Shown: positions 1 through 7,114 of the stretch, piece by piece
Position numbering within the stretch: position 1 is the first letter of the stretch
Layout of the letters: the number at the start of each line of letters is the position of its first letter
Source: Puniceicoccales bacterium
GTDB taxonomy: Bacteria > Verrucomicrobiota > Verrucomicrobiia > Opitutales > JAIRKQ01
Assembly (NCBI GenBank): GCA_031288455.1
Contig: JAITRI010000078.1
Span: forward strand, 1-10,337
Length of the DNA stretch: 10,337 nt
Direction of reading: 5' to 3'
Position numbers and translations under genes: made by a program
Notes under the pieces: generated by a model
What the model saw: only the letters and a program-made list of their open reading frames with translations
What the model was told of the DNA's origin: nothing
Database searches by the model: none

Positions 1-84
1 CGGATGCGGACCGCTTCGCGTGTTATGCGAAAGATTTTAGGAGAGGAGCAGAGTAGAGAATCACACGCCAAAGGGAACGAGTGA
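1..84 (+). CDS. possible 3' end of a rightward gene, cut by the window edge
   Basis: The first + frame is open from the window edge to a TGA at 82-84. It encodes about 27 residues, rich in Arg, Lys and Glu. A second + frame is open from position 3 to a TAG at 54-56 and encodes 17 residues, so the choice of frame is not secure. Either would be the C-terminus of a gene convergent with ispG, whose stop lies at 113-115. The stretch is too short to identify a family, and an open frame of this length can occur by chance. No clear terminator hairpin is visible between 84 and 113. Confidence 0.22.
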   Translation, partial: RMRTASRVMRKILGEEQSRESHAKGNE

Positions 85-112
85 TGTGTTTGGAGTGGAC
101 GCATGGACAATC

Positions 113-1267
113 TCAGACGCCGAAATGTGCCATAATTTCCTCCAGTTTTTCGCAAATTTTATCCGGATGAATGCCATTGGCCATGCGATTTTCTCCGCGG
201 TAAATGGCCAAATTGCCACTTGGAGTGCCGATTACCGAAAAATCGGCATTTTTGGACTCGCCGAGTCCGTTTACCATGCACCCCATCACTGCGATTTTTA
301 AATGCCCGGCGCGGGGGATTTTTTTTATCCAATCTCTGATGCGGGCCAGTGTTGCAGAGATGTCGTAGGATGTCCGCCCGCAGGAGGGACAGGAGATGAT
401 TTCCGCAACATAGCGCCTGGCACCGCACGCCTGCAGAATATCCTTTGCGGCGGCGATTTCATTGGATGGGTCCTCCGTGAGCGATACGCGTATCGTGTCG
501 CCGATGCCATCCACCAGAAGTGTTCCGATGCCAATGGCTGACTTTATGCGGCCATAGTTGCCGTCTCCCGCTTCCGTAACGCCCAGGTGCAGCGGGAAAT
601 CCCACCCAATCTCGTCCATTTTTGAGCACGCCATGCGATTTGCAGCGATCATTTTTTTTGCGTCGCTCGCCTTGAATGAGAGAATCAAATCACGGAATTG
701 CACACCATTCGCCGCGTCGATGCATTCTCTTGCGCTTTCCCACATGGCAACATCGCCGCTGCCGAATTTATGCACAATCCTTGGCGCCAATGAGCCGCAA
801 TTGATGCCGACTCTTAGTGTGGTTTTCGTGTCCTTTGCCCGCGAAAATAGTGTCCGCAGTTTTTCCACCAGAATTTGTCTCCCGCTGGAAAATTCTTCAT
901 CGGAAAATTGCTTAGAATGTGCCATTTTATCGGAAAAATTCCCGGCATTTATGCGCACCTTGTGGGCAATCCCCAAGCAATCCGATGCTATCGTCGGCGA
1001 AAAATGCACATCGGCAACCAGTGGAATTGTTACGCCTTTTGAGAGAAGGATTTTTTTAATTTTTGCCAGTGATTTCACATCATCGACGCTGCCAATGGCG
1101 AGCCTAACGATGTCGCATCCGCACTCCGCCAGCTCGCAAATCTGCAGCACATTGGCGGCAATGTCGCGCGTCGGAATATTTGTCATGGATTGAATGGCGA
1201 TGTCATTCCTGCCGCCTATGGTAACATTCCCGACGGCGACCTCCCTGGTCATTCTTCTCTCAATCAT
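113..1267 (-). CDS. ispG: 4-hydroxy-3-methylbut-2-enyl diphosphate synthase (IspG/GcpE), short bacterial form
   Basis: IspG is a cytosolic iron-sulfur enzyme of the non-mevalonate (MEP) isoprenoid pathway. It reductively opens 2-C-methyl-D-erythritol 2,4-cyclodiphosphate to HMBPP. The 384-residue product has the N-terminal TIM-barrel hallmarks: QSMTN at 26-30, LVADVHF at 83-89, RINAGN at 105-110 and TEAGDGNYG at 231-239. The C-terminal cluster domain holds the expected [4Fe-4S] ligands: Cys293 and Cys296 in CPSCGR, Cys330 in GCMVNG, and Glu337. The length fits the short bacterial enzyme and not the ~600-residue form of chlamydiae and plants. The ATG at 1267 overlaps the last codons of rseP by 8 bases, suggesting translational coupling. 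A second ATG at 1252 has a better purine-rich run upstream, but starting at 1267 keeps the Arg-Arg pair usual before the VGNV motif. The gene appears intact. Confidence 0.97.
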   Translation of the reverse strand: MIERRMTREVAVGNVTIGGRNDIAIQSMTNIPTRDIAANVLQICELAECGCDIVRLAIGSVDDVKSLAKIKKILLSKGVTIPLVADVHFSPTIASDCLGIAHKVRINAGNFSDKMAHSKQFSDEEFSSGRQILVEKLRTLFSRAKDTKTTLRVGINCGSLAPRIVHKFGSGDVAMWESARECIDAANGVQFRDLILSFKASDAKKMIAANRMACSKMDEIGWDFPLHLGVTEAGDGNYGRIKSAIGIGTLLVDGIGDTIRVSLTEDPSNEIAAAKDILQACGARRYVAEIISCPSCGRTSYDISATLARIRDWIKKIPRAGHLKIAVMGCMVNGLGESKNADFSVIGTPSGNLAIYRGENRMANGIHPDKICEKLEEIMAHFGV

Positions 1268-2996
1268 GGTTTATGGCAAGCCGCGCCCACCTCTGCTTTT
1301 CGAATTGTTGCCGAGAATTCCACCGAATGCGCATGATGTCGAAAAATGTCACGTAGGCGATCAATGCGATCAGCAGAATGCAAAATATTGACTGAATCTT
1401 TGAGAAAATTTTCTCGATGCATTTCCAATTCGTCACCCTTTCCAGCAGAGAAATCACGATTATTCCACCGTCGACAACGGGGAATGGCAGCAGATTGATA
1501 ATGGCCAAATTGACGTTGATCAGCATCACAAACCACAGCAGCCACGGGAAATTTTCCTTCGCCAGTGTGTAGAGCGTCCCAACTATGCCGACCGGCCCCA
1601 TCAAATGTTTCGCCGAAATGTCGGACGTTCTGCTGAACAGGCTGTGCAGCGTGCGGAAGACGACGGTTGCGGAATCCACGATCTGGCTGAGCGGTGACGG
1701 ATACGAAATGGTCATTCTATCTTCAAACTGCATTCCCAGGCATCCCTCGTATCTCGTTTCGCGCAGCTCCACGCCGGAAATCGCATCCAATGGCAGCGTC
1801 CTGTCTCCGAACTGCGTCGCCGCGGTGAGTGTAATTTCGCTGTGACTGCCGATTATGCCGCGGATTTCATCCAGCGATTCGACACGATTCCCTCCAACGT
1901 GCGTGATTCTGTCGCCGTTCGAAAGGCCGTTCATCCGCAGCAGATTTTCATCGCTGCAGAAAATTTGGAAGCTTTTAAATTTTCCATTGAAATTGTCGAA
2001 TTTCGATGGTTCATCGTCTGGAATCAGGTCGAGAATCGCGCGTTTTTTGGCAAATGTCAGCGAAAGAAACGGCTTTTCGGCGGCAACGGGGGCGTTTGGC
2101 ACTTCGATGGTTTTGCGCACGCCATCCCGTTCGATCCCAAGCGTGACCGGGCGACAAGTTTTCTCGGCATCGAGCAGCGTGAGTACGCTCAGCACCGGCT
2201 CTCCATTTGCGAAAACTATTGCATCTCCTTTCCGAATGTCTGCGCAGCTCCGCGTTGATTGCCCAATGACGCCGGCGACGATCAGGGTCTGCTTCGGATA
2301 GATTCCGATTGTGCGAATGGAGTCGTATTTCCCTCCAGCGGGGGGCTTTAGCACTGGACTTATGGACAATTTCAACCGAGTGCCTCCGCGTTCAACTTCA
2401 ACGGCCGCAATGGGATTATTTCGATCGTCCTTGCGCGTGCCGAGCGCAATAAATTGCACAATATCGTCGAATTTCGCGACCGCCTTGCCGTCGATGGATA
2501 GTATTCTATCATTCGGCAAAATTCCAGCGGCGTAGGCGGGAGCAGTGACATTGCCGGTTGGCAGCCGCAGCGTTTTGGGAACATAGCCGACGGTTGTGCT
2601 CATCATCTCCTCCGAAACCGGCAGCCCAATAAAGTAGACGGCGGTGGCTATGGCAATCGCCAGGAGAATATTTGCCGCCGGACCGGCGAACGCGGACAAT
2701 ACCTTATCAGCGCATGTTGCCTGTTTCAGGCCAACCGGGAGGTCGAACCTCCCCTCGATCGTTTCCAAATTCGCCAGCTGCGGGATCGCCACATATCCTC
2801 CGAATGGCAGCAGTGAAATGACAAATTCAGTGCCTTTGGATTTGAATCCAAATAATTTTGGCCCAAATCCTATGGAAAATTTCGGCACAAGCAGTCCTCT
2901 TTTTTTTGCGGCGACGTAGTGCCCAATTTCGTGAATTAATATGGAAAGGCCACAAAATACTATCACGAGAATAATGGAAATGAAATTGCCGAGCAC
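1260..2996 (-). CDS. rseP: RseP-family site-2 zinc metalloprotease (M50), with expanded PDZ region
   Basis: This is an inner-membrane intramembrane protease. In E. coli the homologue cuts anti-sigma factor RseA and signal-peptide remnants; the substrate here is unknown. I set the start at GTG 2996. It has a strong GGAGAAGG ribosome site, and it puts the zinc motif HEIGH at residues 22-26 with catalytic Glu23, the same numbering as E. coli RseP. The frame stays open to a GTG at 3059, but that start has no comparable site. The first membrane segment (about 5-21) carries the motif. The third zinc ligand is probably Asp509 in VVDGG, a variant of LDGG, after NLAIINLLPFP. A final membrane helix lies near 535-555. 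The product is 578 residues against about 450 in E. coli. The extra length lies between the catalytic halves, where I count three PDZ-like units (about 149-219, 244-304 and 351-419). It lies upstream of, and overlaps, ispG. Confidence 0.94.
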   Translation of the reverse strand: MLGNFISIILVIVFCGLSILIHEIGHYVAAKKRGLLVPKFSIGFGPKLFGFKSKGTEFVISLLPFGGYVAIPQLANLETIEGRFDLPVGLKQATCADKVLSAFAGPAANILLAIAIATAVYFIGLPVSEEMMSTTVGYVPKTLRLPTGNVTAPAYAAGILPNDRILSIDGKAVAKFDDIVQFIALGTRKDDRNNPIAAVEVERGGTRLKLSISPVLKPPAGGKYDSIRTIGIYPKQTLIVAGVIGQSTRSCADIRKGDAIVFANGEPVLSVLTLLDAEKTCRPVTLGIERDGVRKTIEVPNAPVAAEKPFLSLTFAKKRAILDLIPDDEPSKFDNFNGKFKSFQIFCSDENLLRMNGLSNGDRITHVGGNRVESLDEIRGIIGSHSEITLTAATQFGDRTLPLDAISGVELRETRYEGCLGMQFEDRMTISYPSPLSQIVDSATVVFRTLHSLFSRTSDISAKHLMGPVGIVGTLYTLAKENFPWLLWFVMLINVNLAIINLLPFPVVDGGIIVISLLERVTNWKCIEKIFSKIQSIFCILLIALIAYVTFFDIMRIRWNSRQQFEKQRWARLAINHD

Positions 2997-2998
2997 CG

Positions 2999-3006
2999 CC
3001 TTCTCC
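2999..3006 (-). promoter_or_regulatory. ribosome binding site deciding the rseP start
   Basis: On the minus strand this reads GGAGAAGG. The GGAG core is six bases from the GTG at 2996-2994. No comparable site precedes the in-frame GTG at 3059 or the ATG at 3029. The resulting protein begins directly with the first membrane helix, as in the RseP family. Confidence 0.75.
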
Positions 3007-3122
3007 AATGGTCCGCACGCTACTGCCATCTCGGCAACAGTCAAGCAAATCGAAGCCACACATGTACTTTTCTTGGCAAAATTTCACGGAGGTGGCACAC
3101 TGCGCAAGTTGCGTCAGATGGA

Positions 3123-3150
3123 TTGACACTGCGTGTTTCCAAGATTGAAT
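3123..3150 (+). promoter_or_regulatory. candidate sigma-70-type promoter for clpX
   Basis: A perfect -35 box TTGACA lies at 3123-3128. A -10-like TTGAAT (four of six consensus bases) lies at 3145-3150 after 16 bases. Transcription would begin near 3157, leaving a leader of only about ten bases before the clpX ATG at 3168. The GGAA run at 3161-3164 would serve as a close ribosome site. The very short leader lowers confidence. No CIRCE-type heat-shock operator is seen. Confidence 0.35.
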
Positions 3151-3167
3151 GTGGGGAACTGGAAAAT

Positions 3168-4556
3168 ATGTCCAATAAAAATCGATGCTCATTCTGCGGC
3201 GCACTTCAATTTGAAGTGGGCAAACTAATCTCCGGATCAAATGGAATATTCATTTGCGACGCCTGCGTCGCAAAGTGTGCCAGCGCGCTCGGCCATAAAA
3301 TTCCAGCATTTTCCTCCACCAATGCGGCGGCATCGCCGCACGCTGACAGCAGTTCCGGCGGCGAGAAAAAAAATGGCATATGCGTCGTCAATGCGGACGA
3401 TGAACCGTTCAAATTTGACATGGTCTCTCCGGAAAAATTGATGGCTGTGCTGAATGATAACGTCGTCGGACAGAGTCACGCGAAGAAAATTCTTACGGTC
3501 GCCGTGTATAATCACTACAAGCGTCTGATTGTTGACGGGGCGATGTCAGGAAAGAACAGGCGCAACGGGAAATGCGTGAAAATCCCACGCGAACTGGAGG
3601 ATGTGGAGATTGAAAAGAGCAATGTTCTGCTTATCGGCCCCACCGGATGCGGAAAAACTCTGCTGGCGAAAACATTGGCAAAGGCGCTGGACATACCATT
3701 TGCCATAGCCGATGCCACGACGTTGACGGAAGCGGGATACGTCGGTGAGGACGTCGAAAATGTCGTGCTGCGACTGCTGCAGGCCGCCGATTATAATCTA
3801 AAAAAGACGGAATGCGGCATCATCTACATAGACGAAATCGACAAAATAGGGAGAAAAACGGAAAATGTTTCCATTACGCGCGATGTTTCCGGGGAAGGCG
3901 TTCAGCAGGCGCTGCTGAAAATTTTGGAGGGGACTGTCTGCAATGTTCCTCCGAAGGGCGGACGCAAGCACCCGGAAGAGGAATACGTGCGCGTCGACAC
4001 GAAAAATATTCTGTTCATATGCGGCGGAACATTCGTCGATCTCGACAAAATCATAGGGGAGCGCATGGGCAAAACGGTGCTGGGATTTAATGTGGCAGCC
4101 AATGCGAGCGGCCGCGATAAGCCGGAGGAAATCATGCGGAAAGTGCGCCCGGAGGATCTGGTGAAATTCGGACTTATTCCCGAGTTTATCGGAAGATTGC
4201 CGGCCATATCGGTGTTGGATGAACTGTCGGAGGAGGACTTGTGTCGCGTGCTTTTGGACACAAAAAATGCTCTCATAAAACAGTATCAGCGGCTGATGGC
4301 CTTGGACGGAATCAAATTGACCATTGGGGACGACGTGATCTCGAAAATTGCAAAGTGTGCTCTGGAAATGAAAACTGGCGCACGGGCATTGCGCTCCATT
4401 TTGGAGGGAATGATGCTCGAAATAATGTACAAAGCTCCCCAGAGGCGCGATATTTCGGAGGTGCTGATCGACAGCGACGCCTTCGAAGGAAAATCAGAAC
4501 CGAAATTTATGGCAAAAAAACGGACGCGGGGAGATGGTCGTCGCGCTCACCGCTGA
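3168..4556 (+). CDS. clpX: ATP-dependent Clp protease ATP-binding subunit ClpX
   Basis: ClpX is a cytosolic AAA+ hexameric unfoldase that feeds tagged proteins into the ClpP chamber. The 462-residue product has the N-terminal zinc-binding domain with Cys7, Cys10, Cys30 and Cys33. A low-complexity linker at about 47-80 follows. The AAA+ core has Walker A GPTGCGKT at 157-164, pore loop GYVG at 190-193, Walker B IIYIDEID at 218-225, RKH loop at 266-268 and sensor-2 GAR at 404-406. The ClpP-contact tripeptide is LGF at 305-307, where E. coli has IGF; this is a conservative change that should still dock. A basic tail ends the protein. I chose ATG 3168, preceded by GGGGA and GGAA, over the upstream TTG at 3123, because the protein then begins just before the zinc motif. 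The gene is divergent from rseP, and neither clpP nor tig is adjacent in this window. Confidence 0.98.
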   Translation: MSNKNRCSFCGALQFEVGKLISGSNGIFICDACVAKCASALGHKIPAFSSTNAAASPHADSSSGGEKKNGICVVNADDEPFKFDMVSPEKLMAVLNDNVVGQSHAKKILTVAVYNHYKRLIVDGAMSGKNRRNGKCVKIPRELEDVEIEKSNVLLIGPTGCGKTLLAKTLAKALDIPFAIADATTLTEAGYVGEDVENVVLRLLQAADYNLKKTECGIIYIDEIDKIGRKTENVSITRDVSGEGVQQALLKILEGTVCNVPPKGGRKHPEEEYVRVDTKNILFICGGTFVDLDKIIGERMGKTVLGFNVAANASGRDKPEEIMRKVRPEDLVKFGLIPEFIGRLPAISVLDELSEEDLCRVLLDTKNALIKQYQRLMALDGIKLTIGDDVISKIAKCALEMKTGARALRSILEGMMLEIMYKAPQRRDISEVLIDSDAFEGKSEPKFMAKKRTRGDGRRAHR

Positions 4557-4584
4557 AACGGCACACATTCAGCCGAGGCGAGCG
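4544..4584. terminator. imperfect hairpin at the convergent clpX / phosphofructokinase-like junction
   Basis: GCTGAA at 4552-4557 pairs with TTCAGC at 4568-4573 across a ten-base loop. An outer CGCTC at 4544-4548 pairs with GAGCG at 4580-4584. The structure spans both stop codons (TGA at 4554-4556 on + and TGA at 4571-4569 on -) and could end transcription from both sides. Neither side has a run of T, so it is not a classic intrinsic terminator. Confidence 0.35.
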
Positions 4585-5735
4585 AAATGCGGCACTCCAT
4601 TTTCATAGGCGCACGCCCTTTCGCCAACTATGAGCGGCGCCGCGTACTTGAAAAATTGAGTGTTCAGCGACATTTCCTCGTAGTCGTACCACGCATCCGG
4701 GAACTCCTTCTTTTTGTCAAAAACGTTATCCAGATCTACGCAGTTCACCTCCGAAGAATATTTGTTCGCGTCCATGCGCAGCAGCGTGATCATTTTCCCG
4801 CTCGTCCCGACGCCAACGGCGAACTCCAGCGCCTTTTGGGCACACAATTCCGCCTCCGCAACGTCCGTCCCGGACAGCGTCATGCACGATGTGAGTTCCC
4901 AATCGGACAGCGGGATTAGGTCAACGGGAACATCGAAGTTCGCCTCCGCAACAAATTTTACCTGTTCCGCTGCGCTGCGCTTTGTGGCGATGTTTTCCCC
5001 CTTCAGATTCGTCAATTTATTTCCCATGGCGATGACACAATTGCCGATGTTTTTTACCGTTTGGTGCACATTTTTCACGAATGTCCCCTCGTCGAAGTTC
5101 GAGAAAATCACCAGCTGCGGAGCATCGCTGCCGTCGGCGCGCAAACGCGCCAGCGCAAGTCCACCGATGAGCCATTTGTCATCGCTATCGGCGAGCGAAA
5201 TGATCGTTATGGCGCCGTTCGACTGCGTCGATTGCACACTTGCGGCGATGCTTTTCGCCATGACCGCCAAGTGCTTAGCCATGGATCCGTATCCCAGGCA
5301 ATGGTCCGTCAGCTGCAGACTATTGTCGGCGGCGGTTGGAATGAGCATCACGCGCATCTCGTGTCCAATTTTTATGGCCGCTTCATCAAGTTTTTTGCAC
5401 ACGCCAACGGCGGATGCGTCACCGATGGCGAACAGATAGCTAATATTGTGCTTCCGTAAAATGTCCACATTTATGGTGCTGAAATCTTTGCAGGCTATGG
5501 ATTTAAGCGCCGCTCCTGGAGTTCCGACTAAATTTATTATGTTCCTCTGCTGCTGCCCTGCCAAGTCGATGAATTGCCCACTCAGTAGACTTTGAATGCC
5601 GCCGGCGCACCCATAAATTTCCTCGATGCATGGATAGTTCAGCGCTTTTTTAATAAGTGCAGACAGGATGACATTCGCCATAGTAGTAGGCGTTCCAATC
5701 TGCAAAAGCAGAACATTTCCAACTAATTCTCTCAT
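4569..5735 (-). CDS. phosphofructokinase homologue (pyrophosphate-type lineage) with degenerate active site
   Basis: The 388-residue product aligns end to end with the ~400-residue pyrophosphate-dependent 6-phosphofructokinase group. That family phosphorylates fructose 6-phosphate in the cytosol. Shared landmarks are IEEIYG with a following Gly-Gly (37-46), TPGAAL (72-77), DHCLGYGS with AKH (144-155), GxxGKMITLLR (310-320), and FPDAW plus FFKYAAPLIVGE (345-372). Catalytic positions are largely changed. The N-terminal GGPT-type loop is IGTPT (13-17). GGNDS is IGDAS (104-108), removing the Asp typical of pyrophosphate users. PKTIDND is PTAADNS (133-139), losing Lys and Thr but keeping Asp137. 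MGR is absent around 180-188. The PE fructose-site pair is SN (212-213 region), and the usual FGH-QLGG stretch is missing. The frame is intact, arguing for a maintained protein, perhaps non-catalytic or altered in substrate. The ATG at 5735 has only a weak GAG upstream; no other start lies before the upstream stop. It follows the hydrolase-like gene in the same direction after 188 bases. Confidence 0.86.
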   Translation of the reverse strand: MRELVGNVLLLQIGTPTTMANVILSALIKKALNYPCIEEIYGCAGGIQSLLSGQFIDLAGQQQRNIINLVGTPGAALKSIACKDFSTINVDILRKHNISYLFAIGDASAVGVCKKLDEAAIKIGHEMRVMLIPTAADNSLQLTDHCLGYGSMAKHLAVMAKSIAASVQSTQSNGAITIISLADSDDKWLIGGLALARLRADGSDAPQLVIFSNFDEGTFVKNVHQTVKNIGNCVIAMGNKLTNLKGENIATKRSAAEQVKFVAEANFDVPVDLIPLSDWELTSCMTLSGTDVAEAELCAQKALEFAVGVGTSGKMITLLRMDANKYSSEVNCVDLDNVFDKKKEFPDAWYDYEEMSLNTQFFKYAAPLIVGERACAYENGVPHFARLG

Positions 5736-5896
5736 AAGACTCGGTTTCGCGAACCTCCAGAAAACCCTGCTGTTAAAATTAAAATAAGCAACAACTTTCT
5801 AGCGACAAATTTTACAGGCACATGAATTGTGTAAAAAACGGGCGCCTAATTTTAACAAATGCACTGCAGTTGCGCGGAAATGGCGCATTGCGGAGT

Positions 5897-5911
5897 AAAA
5901 ACACGGCGTGT
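5897..5911 (-). terminator. weak terminator-like element after the hydrolase-like gene
   Basis: On the minus strand, just after the stop codon at 5924, ACACGCCGTGT is followed by five T. The stem is only four to five pairs with a very small loop, so this is a marginal candidate. Beyond it the 188-base gap down to 5735 contains an AT-rich stretch (about 5771-5790) that could hold a promoter for the phosphofructokinase-like gene. I see no well-spaced consensus boxes there. Confidence 0.22.
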
Positions 5912-5923
5912 CCATTGGGGCCA

Positions 5924-7003
5924 TCAGTGACCGTTGTGCGATGGATTTTTTCTTACGTTTTTGGCCACGAAATTCATGAATTTTTTCCTGTACTCGCAGT
6001 GCGTATCGACCGGATTCAACAGGTCTTTCGGATCGCCCGGAATTGTCACCGTTAGTCCGGGATTGCTGACGATGTGGCGCAGCGGCGACATTGGCGATGA
6101 CAAAAAATCATATTCCGTGCGCAGGGCCATGTGATTGTTCGCACGCGCCGTGTTTGCCATTTCCCAATTGCCATTGCCGATGAACGCACGCGCACTTTTG
6201 CCGATGCCGAGCGCATTGAACACAATCGACCCGAATCCGTTGCGAATTGCTATGCAGTTCGCCAGCATTCCACCGAAGGAAAACCCACTAATGAATGGCA
6301 CAATTATTATGTTTGGACTGTCCTTTAGTTTTCTTTTTTCCTCCTCGATGTGCGACAGCACGATGGCATTTGCTTCCGCGATCTTCTCGGTGGAGATTTG
6401 CGTTTTAAGCTCGTCGATGATCTTCGATGTGGGGTGTTTGCTCCTTTTTGGCCCGCTGGAAAAAACATTCACCGTGGACTCCAAAAACTGCAGCGCAATA
6501 TTTCCCGACCCGATGCCATAGAATCTTATGACCAGTGGGCGAATGGCAAGATTTGCATTGTTTTCATCGATATTTTCCGGAAGTATGAGCCCAAATTTCC
6601 GCGCATCGGCGACTGGGATGTCCCGAAAATACTCACTTCTGCCGACGAATACATTGTCCACGTCACGCAGCTTCATGGCCCCTTCGCACTCGCTCAGCTT
6701 TTTCATGCAAAAATTACCAACGAAGTTGATGTGCACTTCATCCCAACCGAAAATAACATCTTCAATTTTGCGACTTGGGCCATCGTGAGATTTCGTGACG
6801 ATGTTTTTTGAAATGCGCGCAGAAAGACCCTTTGTGGATTCTGCGATTTTGTCCGTCAGAAACGAAAAAGCTTTTCCGCAGGCGTTCGCAATGGAAGACA
6901 TTGCGCGATTTTTCTTCGAAGCTTTGCGCTCCGCTCCGCCGTTAACTTTAGCCGCTGAGCCGTTGGCGATGTGTGGCACATGAAATGCTCCATGGAATGA
7001 CAT
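5924..7003 (-). CDS. putative alpha/beta serine hydrolase, lipase class 3-like C-terminal half
   Basis: I do not recognise the whole protein. The 359-residue product has a C-terminal segment (about 225-345) resembling lipase class 3 / Mbeg1-like hydrolases. A strand, NIIIVPFISG, leads into a nucleophile elbow GFSFGG with predicted Ser242. Then come an Ala-rich helix and SIVFNALGIG, which matches the FN-AG turn often seen after the elbow in that group. Asp324 or Asp327 in GDPKD and His335 in DTHCEY could complete a triad. The first ~200 residues match nothing I know. They start with a polar, Asn/Gly/Ala/Lys-rich stretch, with no hydrophobic signal peptide, and include a charged helical region at about 185-220. 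The frame extends upstream to 7243, but that part overlaps glgP. ATG 7003 has a GAAGG site four bases away. A secreted effector or a cytosolic esterase are both possible; the sequence does not decide. Confidence 0.78.
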   Translation of the reverse strand: MSFHGAFHVPHIANGSAAKVNGGAERKASKKNRAMSSIANACGKAFSFLTDKIAESTKGLSARISKNIVTKSHDGPSRKIEDVIFGWDEVHINFVGNFCMKKLSECEGAMKLRDVDNVFVGRSEYFRDIPVADARKFGLILPENIDENNANLAIRPLVIRFYGIGSGNIALQFLESTVNVFSSGPKRSKHPTSKIIDELKTQISTEKIAEANAIVLSHIEEEKRKLKDSPNIIIVPFISGFSFGGMLANCIAIRNGFGSIVFNALGIGKSARAFIGNGNWEMANTARANNHMALRTEYDFLSSPMSPLRHIVSNPGLTVTIPGDPKDLLNPVDTHCEYRKKFMNFVAKNVRKNPSHNGH

Positions 7004-7114
7004 AGTACCTTCGCTTGTGCCACATAATTTCTCCAGAGTCAATGGAAAATGCCGCGAAATTGTATTTTTGGATTGAAATTGCAGGGTTTTTACATTCACT
7101 CCATGTGGGGCCCT
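7004..7114. promoter_or_regulatory. divergent intergenic region between the hydrolase-like gene and glgP
   Basis: These 111 bases separate two divergent starts and so must hold or follow both promoters. The middle (about 7055-7095) is AT-rich, with a TTGAAA at 7074-7079, but no matching -10 box sits at a good distance. No clear operator palindrome is seen. GGGG at 7107-7110 is the likely, weak ribosome site for glgP. Confidence 0.4.
7008..7012 (-). promoter_or_regulatory. ribosome binding site deciding the start of the hydrolase-like gene
   Basis: GAAGG on the minus strand ends four bases before the ATG at 7003-7001. It supports this start over the longer open frame reaching 7243, which would overlap the first 129 bases of glgP on the other strand. 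Confidence 0.6.

Noticed and set aside
558..1193. Rightward open frame of 211 codons opposite ispG
   Set aside because: ispG on the minus strand is unmistakable and intact; this is its antisense shadow.
2997..3059. 21-residue N-terminal extension of RseP from GTG 3059
   Set aside because: It lacks a ribosome site; GTG 2996 has GGAGAAGG and restores the family-standard position of HEIGH at 22-26.
3123..3167. 15-residue N-terminal extension of ClpX from TTG 3123
   Set aside because: The TTG is part of a TTGACA promoter-like box, and ClpX proteins normally begin just before the zinc finger, as ATG 3168 does.
4714..5439. Rightward open frame of 241 codons opposite the phosphofructokinase-like gene
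   Set aside because: Its product is Ser/Phe/Met-rich low-similarity sequence, while the opposite frame aligns with a known family along its full length.
5822..5923. Short rightward open frame starting at 5822 in the gap below the hydrolase-like gene
   Set aside because: It has no ribosome site and most of it overlaps the hydrolase-like gene in antisense.
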